Shown here: one piece after another, positions 36,337 to 48,247 of the stretch
How the letters are laid out: each line of letters begins with the position of its first letter
Numbering within the stretch: the stretch's first letter is position 1
Assembly (NCBI RefSeq): GCF_050624435.1
Contig: NC_134543.1
Location: forward strand, 125,207,475 to 125,271,474
DNA length: 64,000 bases
Source of the DNA: Tenrec ecaudatus
Lineage: Eukaryota > Chordata > Mammalia > Afrosoricida > Tenrecidae
Reading direction: 5' to 3'
Position numbers and translations under genes: made by a program
Notes under the pieces: generated by a model
What the model was told of the DNA's origin: nothing
Seen by the model: the letters and a program-made list of their open reading frames with translations, nothing else
Databases searched by the model: none

Positions 36337-36525
36337 AGGAGCCCTGGTGTCACAGTGGTTAAGTGCTTGTCAGTAATTCAAAACCCACCAAGGGGCTTCA
36401 TCAGAGAAAAATGAGGTCATTTCTTTCCGTGAAGATCGCAGCCTTGGAAACCCTTTAGGGCAGTTCGATTCTAGTCTCATAGGATCGCTATGAGTTGGGA
36501 TTGACTTGATGACAGTAGGTCAGGT
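36337..36525 (+). mobile_element. AfroSINE
   Basis: 'aaaggagccctggtgtcaca', 'gtggttaagtgcttgtcagt', 'aggatcgctatgagttggga'. Confidence 0.87.
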
Positions 36526-36584
36526 TTGTAGGATTCTTGGGCTCTGCAAATTGGCAGTTTGGACCTTTTCTTGGTATTTTGATT

Positions 36585-36780
36585 TTTTAAAAAAAATACT
36601 TAATTGAAAATAAAGAATGCCTATATTGTTTCTATTGTAGTACAATAAATATAGCAAAAAGTTTGCCATTTTAAGCACGTGATTCAGTGACATTAATTAC
36701 ATTCATGCTGTTGTGTAACCATCATTAGTACCCTTTCACCTAATAGTGCAGCTTCTTGAGTCAGTTATTGCTAGGACAAC
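36585..36780 (-). mobile_element. Old L1 3' end, antisense
   Basis: 'gccattttaagcacgtgatt', 'cattcatgctgttgtgtaac', 'catcattagtaccctttcac' resemble ancient L1 antisense tails. Confidence 0.6.
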
Positions 36781-37084
36781 TGAAAAATGGTAATTTTCTA
36801 ATTCTCATCCCATCTACATGTATTAGTTGGTTTTCTATTGTAATAAAGAACTTTTTCTTATCCCCCATTAAAAATTATTTATTTTATTAGTGTAGTCTCA
36901 GATACTTTACGATACTCTTATTGTCATTTGTTTTAAGGCTTACATAATTTCACATTTGGCCAGTGGAAGCTCCCTAAAGCTGTGATGTTTGGCCCCGTAA
37001 TTCTCTGAGCCCTTTCGTACTTTCTGGCCTAAGATGTTCCAGGTTCATCTTGTATTTGTCTTGCCCTCAGCCTTGGAACTAGCC

Positions 37085-38780
37085 ATTTAAAAAATATCAT
37101 TTTATTGGGGGCTCATACAACTCTCACCCCAATCCATACATATATCAACTGTGTCAAGCACATTTGTACATTCGTTGCCCTCATCATTCTCAAAATATTT
37201 GCTCTCCACTTAAGCCCTTGGTATCAATCTGCATTCCCCTCTCCCTCATAAATCTTTGATCAGTTATAAATTATTGTTATTTTGTCATGTCTTACACGGT
37301 CCGCTTCACCCACTTTGCTGTTGTCCGTCCCCCAGAGAGGAGGCTATATGTAGATTCTTATAATTGGCTCCCCCTTTCTACACCACCTTCCCTCCACCCT
37401 CCCTCCAGGTATCGACACCCTCAGCACTGGTCCTGAAGGGATCATCTGTTCTGCATTTCCTGTGTTTCCACTTCCTATCTGTACCAGTGTCCATTCTCTG
37501 GTCTAGCCAATTTTGTAAGGTAGAATTAGGATTATGATAGTAGGGGGGAGGAAGCATTTAAGAATTAGAGGAAAGTTGTATGTTTCATTGTTACCCTGCA
37601 CCCTGACTGGCTCATCTCCAGATGGCCTTTGGGTCTCTACTCTACACTCTCCCTCATTTACAATGATATGATTTTTTGTTTCTTTGATGTCCGATACCTG
37701 GTCCCTTCTACACCTCAAGGTCACATAGGCTAGTGTGCTTCTTCCACGTGGGCTTTGTTGCTTCTGAGCATGATGGCTGCTTGTTTACCTGCAAGCCTGT
37801 AAGACCCCAGACGCTATATCTTTTGATAGCCAGACACCATCAGCTTTGTTCACATTTGCTTATGCACCTATTTGTCTTCAGCGATTGTGTCAGGAAGGTG
37901 TGTATCACTGAATGCCAAGTTAATAGAACAAAGTGTTTTTGCATTGATAAGTACTTGAGTGGAGGTCCAATGTCCATCTGTTGCCTTAAGATTAAACCTA
38001 TAAATATATGTGCGTAGATCTATTTCCCCATCATCCTACATAAATATACTTACATAGGTACATGCCTGTATTTATACCTCTATAAATGCCCTTTGCCTCC
38101 TAGTCCTTTCCTCTGTTTCCTTTTACTTTCTTCTTGCCACTATCATGCTCAGCCTTCATTTAGGTTTCAGTAATTTCGCTTGGTTACATTGCCCTTGCTG
38201 AATCCCTACCAGGCCTCACACATCCTCCTTGCCACTAATTTTGGATCACTTGTTCCCTTGTCCCTGGGTTGGTCAACACCACCTCCTTTCCCCCACCCAT
38301 ATCCTGCCCCCCCCCCAACTATCAGTCCCATTGTTTTCTGCTCCAGACTGTTCATCCAGTTTATCTTATCTAGATAGACCTGCAGAGATAATAATATGCA
38401 CACAAAAAACCAAGACATAGCAAGACAAATTGACAAAAGAGAATACAATGACGACAACAACAAAGAAATTCAATGACCCCCCCCCAATAATAATTAATTA
38501 AAAAATTTAAAAAAAGAATAACTTGTAAATAGATCAAGGTCTGTTTTTTTGACCTCTAGGAGTGTCCTCCAGTTGAATCCAATGGGTTGCCAAGCTCTGG
38601 CCCCAAAGTCTGTCCCTTGCACTTCCTCAGGAGCTCCTTGCCCTGCTCCCTCCACTGCTCTGTCACATGCCCTTAGTGTTTTGCCTCAGTGGGGTGGGGT
38701 CAGACCCAGCCAATCCTGACACTGAGTCTCCAGTGTTGTTCCCCCATAGGGTCATGGGTCAGTGAAGGGGAACCAGCCAT
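37085..38780 (-). mobile_element. L1 3'-UTR, 1.7 kb, antisense
   Basis: 'tcattttattgggggctcat', 'gtgggctttgttgcttctga', 'gctatatcttttgatagcca', then a low-complexity and C-rich stretch to about 38780. The most complete 3'-UTR here; no ORF2 recognised. Confidence 0.88.
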
Positions 38781-39099
38781 TTTAAAAAGAGTAACTTTTA
38801 TTCCTTTTGATTGGAAATAATGCTTATAAACTATGATCCTTCACAGACATGAGCTAATAAATACGGAGATACACATATCCGTGTGTGTACCAGAAGTTCA
38901 TATTGATACCTCCAGTTCCAATTCAACATCACAGCTTAGTCTTCCTAACTTTCCCACTTCCATCAGAGATCATTGGTTCTTGGTATCCAAAGGATACACT
39001 TTTGCTCCTCTTGTTCAATGGTCATGAGATCCCAGTTCCTGCTTCTTAGATGGTTAATTTTAAACCCAGCTGAATGGCTCAATTGAGTTTCATACATGT

Positions 39100-39795
39100 T
39101 ATTTGTATGTTTACACCCAATTGTTTGGTTACAGAGACTATGGCTAGAACAGCAATTGCGGAGTTATAAAGAGACTTTTCCCCAGATTTGTCTCCTCCAA
39201 AGATATGCCAAACATTAGAGCCTATTTTCCAGCATATGGAAGGAGGTCAGATGCTTAGAGACATGCTCCCTGAGTCAGTTGCCAGACAACTGTCTGGTCC
39301 CACCACAGATAGGGCCCGCTCCCTGCTGTTAAGGACAATGGGCTACTTCTCCCTAAAGGCTTGTGGCCATTAGTCTGGTTCCTGTAGGTGGGGTTTACAC
39401 CTTACTGATAATGGTTTCTATGGTGGGCCAGAGAACAGGTTGAACCAGCTCAGTGACATCCAAAGTTAGGCTGCCATCCTGAATCTAGGATCTGCCCATC
39501 TTGTCACATATATACCCCAATCCCTCCTCTTCCTATTGCGTGTATATCCCTAGATTGCCCCCTCTCATTGCTTTATAACCTATAGTGCAATCCCTTCCTG
39601 TGATGTATGCCTTTACCTGTAATTAGTGGGCTTGCACTCCCCTCAAAGGTATATAGGCCTGGGTTAGCAATAAAGAGCTCTCTTGGGCTCCCCTCTTAGC
39701 CTCTCATCCTCTCCTGTCCTCACTCTCCTGTCCCTTTCCCTTTGTCTTCTTCCCTCCCCCCTCCACTTGGACCACCTAGCCATTTGAGGTGAGCA
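39100..39795 (+). mobile_element. LTR-like block (endogenous retrovirus solo LTR candidate)
   Basis: A TATA-like 'aggtatataggcctgggtta' is followed by AATAAA ('gcaataaagagctctcttgg') and a C/T-rich stretch, the order expected in the U3-R-U5 of an LTR. No retroviral coding sequence adjoins it. Ends and flanking repeats were not resolved. Confidence 0.4.
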
Positions 39796-39866
39796 TGCCA
39801 CCATGGAATGTGTCTGACACCATTATTTCAGTTTCTCTTTTATCTCTCATGCTCTCTATGGCTTTA

Positions 39867-39868
<2 letters not shown>

Positions 39869-39908
<40 letters not shown>
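39869..39908 (+). repeat. (AC)20 microsatellite
   Basis: Forty bases of pure AC dinucleotide repeat. Confidence 0.98.
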
Positions 39909-39909
<1 letters not shown>

Positions 39910-40849
39910 GTACAGTTTGTGCCTATCAAACCCGCAAATTAGTTGTAGGGAGTTGGCATTTCCCCCCACAAGTAATGAATCACCATGTCATACTTTTCAA
40001 CAACAACCAAATACAATTTAAGGGAAAAATTACATTATAAAAAAGAGAGAGAGCCAGGCAATAAGATGGAGGAAGAAGAAATTGGCTGATCATCCTATCT
40101 TAAATCTGGTGTGATTTGCGATCATTCTCATTTACTTTTCTGTTAAAACAAAAGTTAAAAATCAAGATAGATATTTTTAATGGATTTGGCATGTTGGATA
40201 ATGGAAAAAACAGTTTGCATTAAGAATTTATTAGCCAGAATTTTGACATTTTTATTTATTGTCATGCAGATAGTATATTTTGATTGATAAGATTGATGAT
40301 CAAGATTTAATCTGTTTTGAATATCTCTAATTTCCATAGAAATCTGTATTGTTTTGACACGAGTTGCTTCAGTACTTTTTTTTATCTGAGTAGCATCTTA
40401 CTAAGTTGTGTAAACTTCCTTACAGATTTCTCACAACACACTTCTAAAATTACTTTTTGCTTCCTGGGGTATTTCTTTTATAAAATGTAAGGATTGTGAC
40501 ATTAAAGGTGGTTATAGAAGTTACATCAATTTTGAAGTGAACTTATTAAAGTTAAATATTGTATACCATTTATTTGGTATTATAAATTGAATTTAATTGT
40601 CAGATATAGGAGGAGTTTCTGAGAGATTTTTTACTTTTATTTGATAGAATTTTTCTGTGAAATATCAGCTATAATTCTTTTTAAAAAGTGTAAACTAAGG
40701 GAGAAATATGAAACATAGAAATCACGGTAATGTGGACATATGTTAAAACTGAAATGCATGTGATTGCAGCCCCAGAACTAACCCCTAGCTCCCCTGTTAC
40801 TCGATATTTCTTTATAAAGGAAAGGGGCTGGCATTCACTGGCGCCTTCT

Positions 40850-41060
40850 CTTCATTAGGGCTGGCATTGTGCACTGTGTGCCGTTTGTCTCATGAAATCT
40901 TTACAGTAACCAAGCCAAGCAGAGGGAGTGTTTGTTTCCCTTTTACAGACTAGCAAGTAAGCTCTGGAACCAACTGCTCATACAGTGAAAGAATGGTTGA
41001 ACTAGAATGGAAATTTGGGACTTTTGGCTCTGAGGTCTGTGCTTGGTTTCATTGTATCGC
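40850..41060 (-). mobile_element. MIR, antisense
   Basis: 'cttttacagactagcaagta' and 'ttggctctgaggtctgtgct' in antisense MIR order. Confidence 0.6.
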
Positions 41061-41121
41061 GTGGCCTCTAATAGTGTTTATTTTGTTGAGACCATAGAGT
41101 AACAGTTAATTTTTAAGAAAC

Positions 41122-41325
41122 CTTGCCAAACCAAACCCAACCCGCTGCTGTTAGGTCTATTACAGCGCACACCCACCCTACACAGGGTTTTGGAGACTGT
41201 ACATTTTTATGGAGCAGACGGCCTCATCTTTCTTCCGAGGTGTGCAGCTGATGATTTGAACCTCCAATCTTGTGGTTAGCAGCAGCCCAGTGACTAGCTC
41301 ACACCACCACCAGAAGGCAGCCCAG
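41122..41325 (-). mobile_element. AfroSINE, antisense
   Basis: 'cccgctgctgttaggtctat', 'tgcagctgatgatttgaacc', 'ttgtggttagcagcagccca'. Confidence 0.83.
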
Positions 41326-41644
41326 TTTGGGGAACATTTTTTGTTGATCTAATAGGGATCAAGTAAGGTTGGCTAGGGCTAAATCAAAACTCTTGGGGTA
41401 AAGAAAATTGCACACACAGATGAAATGGTTTTCATCTCTTAATTATTCAAAGTTAATTTTCAGATTCACACTTCAGTGACATCTAAGGTTGCTTATATTA
41501 AAGAAAATATTCCATAGATATCAAAAGGGGGCAGCAAAAGGAGTGAGGGCTAAGGGCTTTATTGCCTTTTAATGATGAGAAAATGAATTCTTTGCAAGTG
41601 CTTAGGGCACTTAAGGATCTTTACCCAGAATTTGGGGATCCTGT

Positions 41645-41800
41645 AAGAATAGCACCAGGGCCAACTTGTTACGTGTTGGATTTCTAGCTGCAAGGTTAGC
41701 AGTTCAAAACCATCAGCTGCTCCATGGTAGAAAGATGAGGCTTTCTACGTCCATAAAGAGTTGCAGTCTTGTGGGGCCAGCTCCAATCCCAACTATGTAG
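41645..41800 (+). mobile_element. AfroSINE
   Basis: 'gctgcaaggttagcagttca', 'gaaagatgaggctttctacg', 'gttgcagtcttgtggggcca'. Confidence 0.82.
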
Positions 41801-41809
41801 GGCCCCCCT

Positions 41810-42300
41810 CCCCCGAAGAATGTACTACAGAGGACAGCACTGAAGCTACAGTGCAGGAAGAGGGGCGCGTCTGATCAGAGCACACAGGAGCAAACAAAGA
41901 GGGAAGGAAAGAGTGGAACACATCCTGGCCCACCAAGCCCCAAGGACGGTATTCCTGCTCAGAGCAGCCAATGCACAGAGACGACCATAGGGCCAGCCCC
42001 ACAACAAGACATGACATCCTTCACTAGGGGACTACCAGGGACAACACTGGAGGCACAGTGAGAGAATTGTGCTCAATCTAACCCCAGCACACCGGGTCAA
42101 AACACTAAAGGCATGTAATAGACCAGCAGGGGGGCCAAAGCAATGAAGTCCCTGGGGAATAGTAAAACTAGACTGGGGAAAGGGTGTGGCACCCCATCAG
42201 ACTGAACTGGAAAATACTCCTAAAGGTCAACAAACAGACCTGGAATTATTTATAGGCTTTTCTTTTTTTGTCGTTGGTTTTTGTTATTTTTTTGTTTTTA
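41810..42300. other. Purine-rich block, possibly L1 5' region
   Basis: CA/GA-rich sequence ('ggacagcactgaagctacag', 'ccagcacaccgggtcaaaac') unlike its surroundings and directly before an L1 tail. It could be the 5'-UTR of an L1 from this genome; I cannot confirm it. Confidence 0.3.
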
Positions 42301-42420
42301 TTAATACATCATTTTATTGGTGGCACTTACAGCTCAGCTCTTATAACAATCCACACATCAATTGTATCAAATGCATTTATACATATGTTGTCGTCATCAT
42401 TTTCAAAAGATGCTTGCTTT
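42300..42420 (-). mobile_element. L1 3' end, short, antisense
   Basis: 'acatcattttattggtggca' and 'ataacaatccacacatcaat'; ends at a TG microsatellite. Confidence 0.8.
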
Positions 42421-42424
42421 TGTA

Positions 42425-42447
42425 TGTGTGTGTGTGTGTGTGTGTGT
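42425..42447 (+). repeat. (TG)n microsatellite
   Basis: 23 bases of TG repeat between two L1 tails. Confidence 0.95.
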
Positions 42448-42449
42448 TT

Positions 42450-43625
42450 AATCGTTTTATTAGGGGCTCATACAACTCTTATCACAATCCATACATAACA
42501 TCAGTTGTGTAAAGCACATCTGTACATTCATTGCCCTCATCATTCTCAAAACCTTTGCTCTCCACTTAAGTCCCTGGCATCAGCTCCTCATTTTTTCCCC
42601 TCCATCCCCGCTCCCCTCTCCCTCAGGAGCCCTGAATAATTTATAAATTATTATTTTGTCATATCTTGCCCAGTCCGACTTCTCCTTTCACCCACTTTTC
42701 TGTTGTCCGTCCCCCAGGGAGGAGATCACATGTAGATCCTTGTAATTGGTTCCCCCTTTCCAACCTACCCTCCCTCAACCCTCCCAGCATTGCCACTCAC
42801 ACCACTGGTCTTGAAGGTATCATTCCCTGTGTTTCCCTGTGTTTCCAGTTCCTATCTGTACCATGTACCAGTGTACATCCTCTGGTCTAGCCAGACTTGC
42901 AAGGGAGAATTCAGATCACGATAGGGGTGTGTGTGTGTGTGGAAGCATTTAGGAACTAGAGGGAAGTTGTATTTTTCGTTGTTGCTACATTGCATCTTGA
43001 CTGGCTCATCTCCTCCCCTAGACCCCTCTGCAAGGGGATCTCCAATGGCCAACAAATGGGCTTTGGATCTCTACTCTGCACTGCTCCCCTCATTCACTAT
43101 GGTAAGATTTTTTTTGTTCTGATGATGCCTTACACCTGATCCTTTCGACACCTTGTGATCGCACAGGCTGGTGTGGTTCTTCCATGTGGGCTTTGTTGCT
43201 TCTGAGCTAGATGCCCACTTGTTTACCTTTGAGCCTTTAAGACCCCAGACACTATACCTTTTGATAGCCGGGCACCATCAGTTTCCTTCACCACATTTGC
43301 TTATGCACCCATTTGTCTATGGAGGTGTGCACCCAATGATATGATTTTTTTGTTCTTGGATGCCTGATAACTGATCCCCTTGGCGCCTCGTGATCACACA
43401 GGCTGGTGTGTTCTTCCATGTGGGCTTTGTTGCTTCTGAGCTAGATGGCTGCTTGTTTACCCTAAAGCTTTTAAGACCCCAGACGCTATATCTTTTGACA
43501 GCCGGGCCCCATCAGTTTTCTTCACTACATTTGCTTATTTACCCGCTTTGTGTTCAGCAGTTGTGTCGGGAAGGTGAGCATCATAGAATGCCAGTTTAAT
43601 ACAAGAAAGTACTCTTGCCTTGAGG
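42450..43625 (-). mobile_element. L1 3'-UTR, antisense, with internal tandem duplication
   Basis: Begins 'atcgttttattaggggctca' and runs through the UTR marks. The segment holding 'cacaggctggtgtg' and 'gaccccagac' occurs twice, 235 bp apart (about 43100-43325 and 43336-43560). Confidence 0.88.
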
Positions 43626-44035
43626 GAGTGCTTGAGTGTGTTATTTGTTTTGTTTTGCTCTCCCTGGCTTTTGTGCTTATCATTGTCTCTGCACATCTAT
43701 CTAGATAGGCAGGATAAAAAGTCTGGAGGAGAAAACAACAGGATTGACAGGGTGTTGGGGCATGTGGAGAGGGGAAGCAGGGAAAGGAAGTGGGGCTTAA
43801 CAAACTCAGGGACAAGGGAACAGCAAGGGATCTAAAGCCGATGGCGAGGAGGGTGTAAGACAGAAGTGGGTGATGGGAGATATTGGTCGGTGTAAGACAT
43901 TAAAAATAATTTGTAAATTATCAAGGGTATGGGAGGGGAAGGCTCAAGTAGAAAAATGTTTTGGAAATGTTGATGGCAATATATGTACAAGTGTGCTTAT
44001 TTAATACAATTGAATGATGGATTGTCATAAGATTT
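43625..44035 (+). mobile_element. L1 3' end, sense
   Basis: 'catctatctagataggcagg', 'gtaaattatcaagggtatgg' and 'gattgtcataagatttg' follow the sense 3'-UTR with internal deletions. It lies between two antisense copies. Confidence 0.78.
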
Positions 44036-44039
44036 GTAG

Positions 44040-44808
44040 GAGTCCTCATCCTCCCACCCTGATAAATCCTTGATCAATGAGATATTATTGTTATTTTGTG
44101 TCTTACATTGTTCGTTGTCTCCTTTCACCCACGTTTCTGTTATTCACCCCTTGGGGAGTGGGCTGTATATCCAACCTTGTGATGGGCTCCCCCTGTCTGT
44201 CCTCCCCCTCCCCACCATCCTCTACCGTCATTCTATCAATACTCCCACTACTGCTCCTGAGAGTTTTATCTGTCCTGAATTCCGTGTGTCGAGAACTCTT
44301 ATCTGTACCAATGTGTGTGCTCTAGCTGGATTTACAAACGGTAGAATTGGGTCCTGCTAGTGGCGTGGAAGAAGCATTCAGGAACTAAAGGAATGATGTG
44401 TGTTTCCTCAGTGCTATGCTGCACCCTGGTTGAAGTGTCCCTTCCTTGTGACCCTTCTGTGGGGGGATGTCCACTTGCTACCGATGGGCTTTGGGTCTCC
44501 ATTCCAACCCCCCTCATTCACATTGATATAATTGGGATCTTTTGATACCCAATACCTGATCCCTTTGACACCTCATGATAACACAGGTTGATGTGGTTCT
44601 TCCATGTGGGTTTATTTGCTTCCCTGCTAAATGGCCGCTTGTTTAATTTCAAGCCTTTAAGACCCCAGACGCTATATCTTTTGATAGGCACCATCAGCTT
44701 TCCTCGCCACAATTGCTTTTGCACCCATTTTGTCATCAGTGATCACGTCGGGAAGGATGGCAATGAGTGTTATGGAAATAGTGTTCATGATATTTTGAAG
44801 GTCTTAAA
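44040..44808 (-). mobile_element. L1 3'-UTR, antisense
   Basis: 'ccctgataaatccttgatca', 'catgtgggtttatttgcttc', 'gctatatcttttgataggca', ending near 'cgtcgggaagg'. Lacks the last ~150 bp of the tail. Confidence 0.85.
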
Positions 44809-45410
44809 ATATTGAAGTTGTCAAGGATTTCATTTTACTTGTCTTCACAATCAGTGCTCAAGCGGCAGTTAAGCAACCCCATCGACCATGTGTTATAGGA
44901 GACAAATATACAGTAGACCTCTTCAAAGTGGTTAAACAAACCCAGAGACGTCACTTTGGGGAACTTGCTTGAGTCACATCATGCTATTCTCAGTAGCATC
45001 ATATACCATACAATAAACAAGGAAGTCCAGAGAAAAACCGATGTCTTTGAGTTATGGTTTGGTGAAGAGTATTGAAAGTGCCATGGACTGCCAGAAGAAC
45101 AGAGTTCTGCCTTGGAAGAATACAGCCAGGCTGCTCCTTAGAAATGACGATGGAGTCTCTTAGTGTCAGTCTTCTGGGCATGCTATCAAGAGGGAGCAGA
45201 TCCCGGAGGAGGACATCAGACTTGGAAAAGTAGAAGGTTAGTGAAAAAGAGAAAGCCTCCAAATGAGATGGATTGGCAGTGGCTGCAGCTATGGGCTCCA
45301 GCACAGCAGTGATTGTGGAGGATGGCATAGACAGGTAGTCTTTTTCGTTCCTTTGCATATACGGTTGCTATGAATGGGAGCAAACGTGGTGGCACATAAC
45401 AATAAAAAAC
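44808..45410 (+). mobile_element. RTE-type LINE 3' end, sense
   Basis: 'ggatttcattttacttgtct', 'catggactgccagaagaaca', 'gaagaatacagccaggctgc', 'gatggattggcagtggctgc', ending 'gtggcacataacaataaa'. This is the C-terminal/3' part of an Afrotherian RTE, with stops and gaps. Confidence 0.82.
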
Positions 45411-45495
45411 CCTTATTTTTTGTTGCTGAGATACTACTTTTACAACTGAGGGCAACATTTGGAAAGCTGTTTGTACAGAAACAAATAATCTAGAG

Positions 45496-45957
45496 CAGTG
45501 GTTCTCATCCTGTGGGTCACTACGCCTTTGGGGGTTGAACGACCCTTTCACAGCAGTCGTTGCCGAAGACCATGAGAAAACATACTTCCCAGGGTCTTGG
45601 GAACCGAGACACCGCTCCTCTATCCGTCTCCAGGCAGGTCCGCCCACATACCCGGCGTGAAGACAGTTACCCACACAACACCGTGCTTCAAGACAAAACT
45701 TCATTTATTTGTAATTAGAAATAAATATTTCACAATATATAATTACATAGTTTTGTGATTCACCCCCATGCTTTAATTATGTTCAATTTGTAATAATGAA
45801 AACACATCCTGTACATCAGATACTTACACATGACGATTCATAGCAGTAGCAAAATTACAATTATGAAGTAGCAACGAAAATAACTTTATGGTTGGGGGTC
45901 ACCACAATAAGGAACTGTACTAAAGGGTTGCGTCATTAGGAAGGTTGAGAACCACTG
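45496..45957 (+). mobile_element. SPIN-family hAT element, 462-bp copy
   Basis: Termini cagtggttctcatcctgtgg and gaaggttgagaaccactg, with the same interior as the copy at 7543. Flanked by atctagag (45488-45495) and atctagaa (45958-45965), a duplication with one mismatch and a TCTAGA core. It sits about 90 bp downstream of an RTE 3' end. Confidence 0.95.
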
Positions 45958-46302
45958 ATCTAGAATAATAACAGCACATCTGGATTTGGGTTATAAAAAT
46001 ATTGGTAGGACATAGAAAGGGTCAGTCCAGAGTCCAGTGGCAGCCCAGTTAGGGATAGGCTGCCATGCCTCTACTCTTTTGCCACCTCTCATGTAGGGAG
46101 GATAGTCTAGTTTGAATAATTTTGATCTTGATTGGGGTAGGACTTTGTGATGATTCTCATGCAAAATCTACAGTGGTGTCAATCCAGTGAGTTGTTCTGC
46201 GTAGGTTGGGGATAATATAAAATGACATTCCCTCCTGTTACAGGTGGGTAGCCACTTGCCTAAGGTGTGTCTGTGTGATTTGGGTTTCTCACAGTATAAG
46301 AG

Positions 46303-46378
46303 ACTTTTGAAAGTTCACGGAAAGAAATCCACTATCTTTCAATTCCATTTTTTCCCACAAAATTTTTGAAGCCCCTCA
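46303..46378. mobile_element. MITE related to the 34-kb copy
   Basis: Right end aaaatttttgaagcccctca is nearly identical to the right end of the copy at 34011, and the left end (cttttgaaagttcacggaaa) pairs with it imperfectly. Same size class, more decayed. Confidence 0.65.
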
Positions 46379-46429
46379 TGTACTGGTCTTAAGGTACTGA
46401 GACTTTTTGACATGGAGGCCGGTGCAGGG

Positions 46430-46985
46430 CAGGGAATTATTTAATGTGGCTCTTTTAGTATTTAGTCTCATTTAGTCTTTTAGTCACTAACTCCCACCAA
46501 ACATCCTTTCCCTGCATGCGGCTGGTAAAGAAGGTGGGGGAAGATGCTGATAGTACTTACCTGTGAGTAATTGGGAACAGACTTCCTAAAGTGCCATCCT
46601 GCTGTGGATTAATGAGCCCTCTGAAAAGCCAGAGGAGGAGTCTCATTACCAGCAAGAGCTAGGAATCGTGTGTCCTCTGGACCTAAGATTCCTGCTCGGA
46701 ACCTCCTGGATCCAGATACCAGCTGTAATATCAGAGGAGCAGCAGCAGAACCAGGAGCCAGGGCTAGCGACAGAGTGAGGGACTTCTCAACCCAGAGAGC
46801 AAATGAAGATGAGTGGTTTTTTGCAGGAGTGGGGTGTCTCTGGGGACTGCCTTCAGGGAGCTGACCCACAGGCCTTAAGTTGAATGCCTTTGGGTTGAGG
46901 TTTATTGCAGAGTCTGCCAAGCCTGCTAATAAATGCCCAAAGGGCACAGCACTCTGCTCTAGCCTCAATCCTTCTAATACATTTA
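46430..46985. repeat. Unnamed interspersed repeat, copy 2
   Basis: Contains 'ggaattatttaatgtggctc', 'aactcccaccaaacatcctt', 'ctcggaacctcctggatcca', 'gcagcagaaccaggagccag', then AATAAA at 46929. Same block order as 6580-7240. The AATAAA near its end would suit an LTR. A 119-residue open frame on the minus strand is probably incidental. Confidence 0.55.
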
Positions 46986-47199
46986 AACTTTAACTTTTAA
47001 CATAACAGTAGTAATGGTTTTTTTAATTGAAGTATAATGGAAAGTGAAAGTAGATCTCTATCATCCCAATTCCCAATCGTGTTTTTCACCTGTAGCTGTA
47101 TAACCTTCCAGACTTTCAAACATGTGTGTGTAAGCATATGCACAGACACAGAGACACAAAAGTGGCATTTTCTGGACTTTGGGCAATAATTTGTGCTAT

Positions 47200-47395
47200 T
47201 ACATTGTATGAGTTTGAGTTCCTGCTCTGGTACTTAGTGCTTTACGTACTTCACTGTGATTCAGTTTCCTTATCTGTAAAATGAGCCAAATAATAATATG
47301 TACTTCATTAGATTGTTTATTCATAAAGTGAACACAACAGTACCTGACACGTAGTATATACTGTATAAATATTAAATAAAATGAGCTTATCTTCA
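47200..47395 (+). mobile_element. MIR
   Basis: 'tcagtttccttatctgtaaa', 'atgagccaaataataatatg', 'acctgacacgtagtatatac' follow the 3' half of MIR. Confidence 0.7.
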
Positions 47396-48247
47396 AAGAA
47401 AAACATTACTTTCTAATATTTTTAGTGTTGCACTTTAAACATTTAGAACGAGGAGAGGAGTGTGTGTATTGTGTGTGTGTGTAGGGAGGGTATTCCTGCG
47501 TCTTAACTGTCAAAGCATCATGCCACTCCAGAATGGTTTATACAGTGATTTCACACCTTCCACCCCTGCTGTTACAGTGAGTTGTTATTACTGATGAGCA
47601 GTGTGGTGTGACTTTGTCTGCCTCTGGGAGGGGGTGGGGGGGGTGGTAGGAGACAGGAAAAAAGCACAGAACCACGTGTTTAGAAAATTATGCTACATTA
47701 GCAGTTAATCTTTTGCTAAGCCTTTAGACAAATTCGGTGGAGAATGCCATTGGAAGAATTTTATCTACAGTGGTGGATGATACGATTGTTTCGTCTAACT
47801 TTTGTCTGTATGTTTTTCTGTTTAAATAATTTTATAATTAGAGAAGACAGGGTAATCACCTACTCTTTATTGTACATTAAAAAAACAGACCCAGAATAGT
47901 AGTGATGTGCTCAGTTCTGTAGCTAGTTACCATGATGGCAGAGCCAAGATGATAACCACTTCAGGTTATCAGATCCTCACCTTTCTGAATTCCTGGGAGG
48001 ATAAAAGAGTCTTCTCTGACAAAACTCTTGAATAATGGATGCCCTCTTACCTGTCAGTACTGTGTACTTGAACGAGTTTGTGTATAGAGTCAGTGGCTAA
48101 GGCTATATGATGTTTGTGAAAACAAACATAACGCTAGGGGACTCACCGATCAGCCTTGCATATCAAATGTAGTGGAGTGCTACACCCTGGGGATGCTGGA
48201 ATGAGCCATGGCGTGCTGCAAAAGCAGATACCTACACTATCCCACAC

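Noticed and set aside
45216..45704. 162-residue minus-strand open frame
   Set aside because: It spans the end of an RTE and the start of a SPIN element, neither of which codes there.
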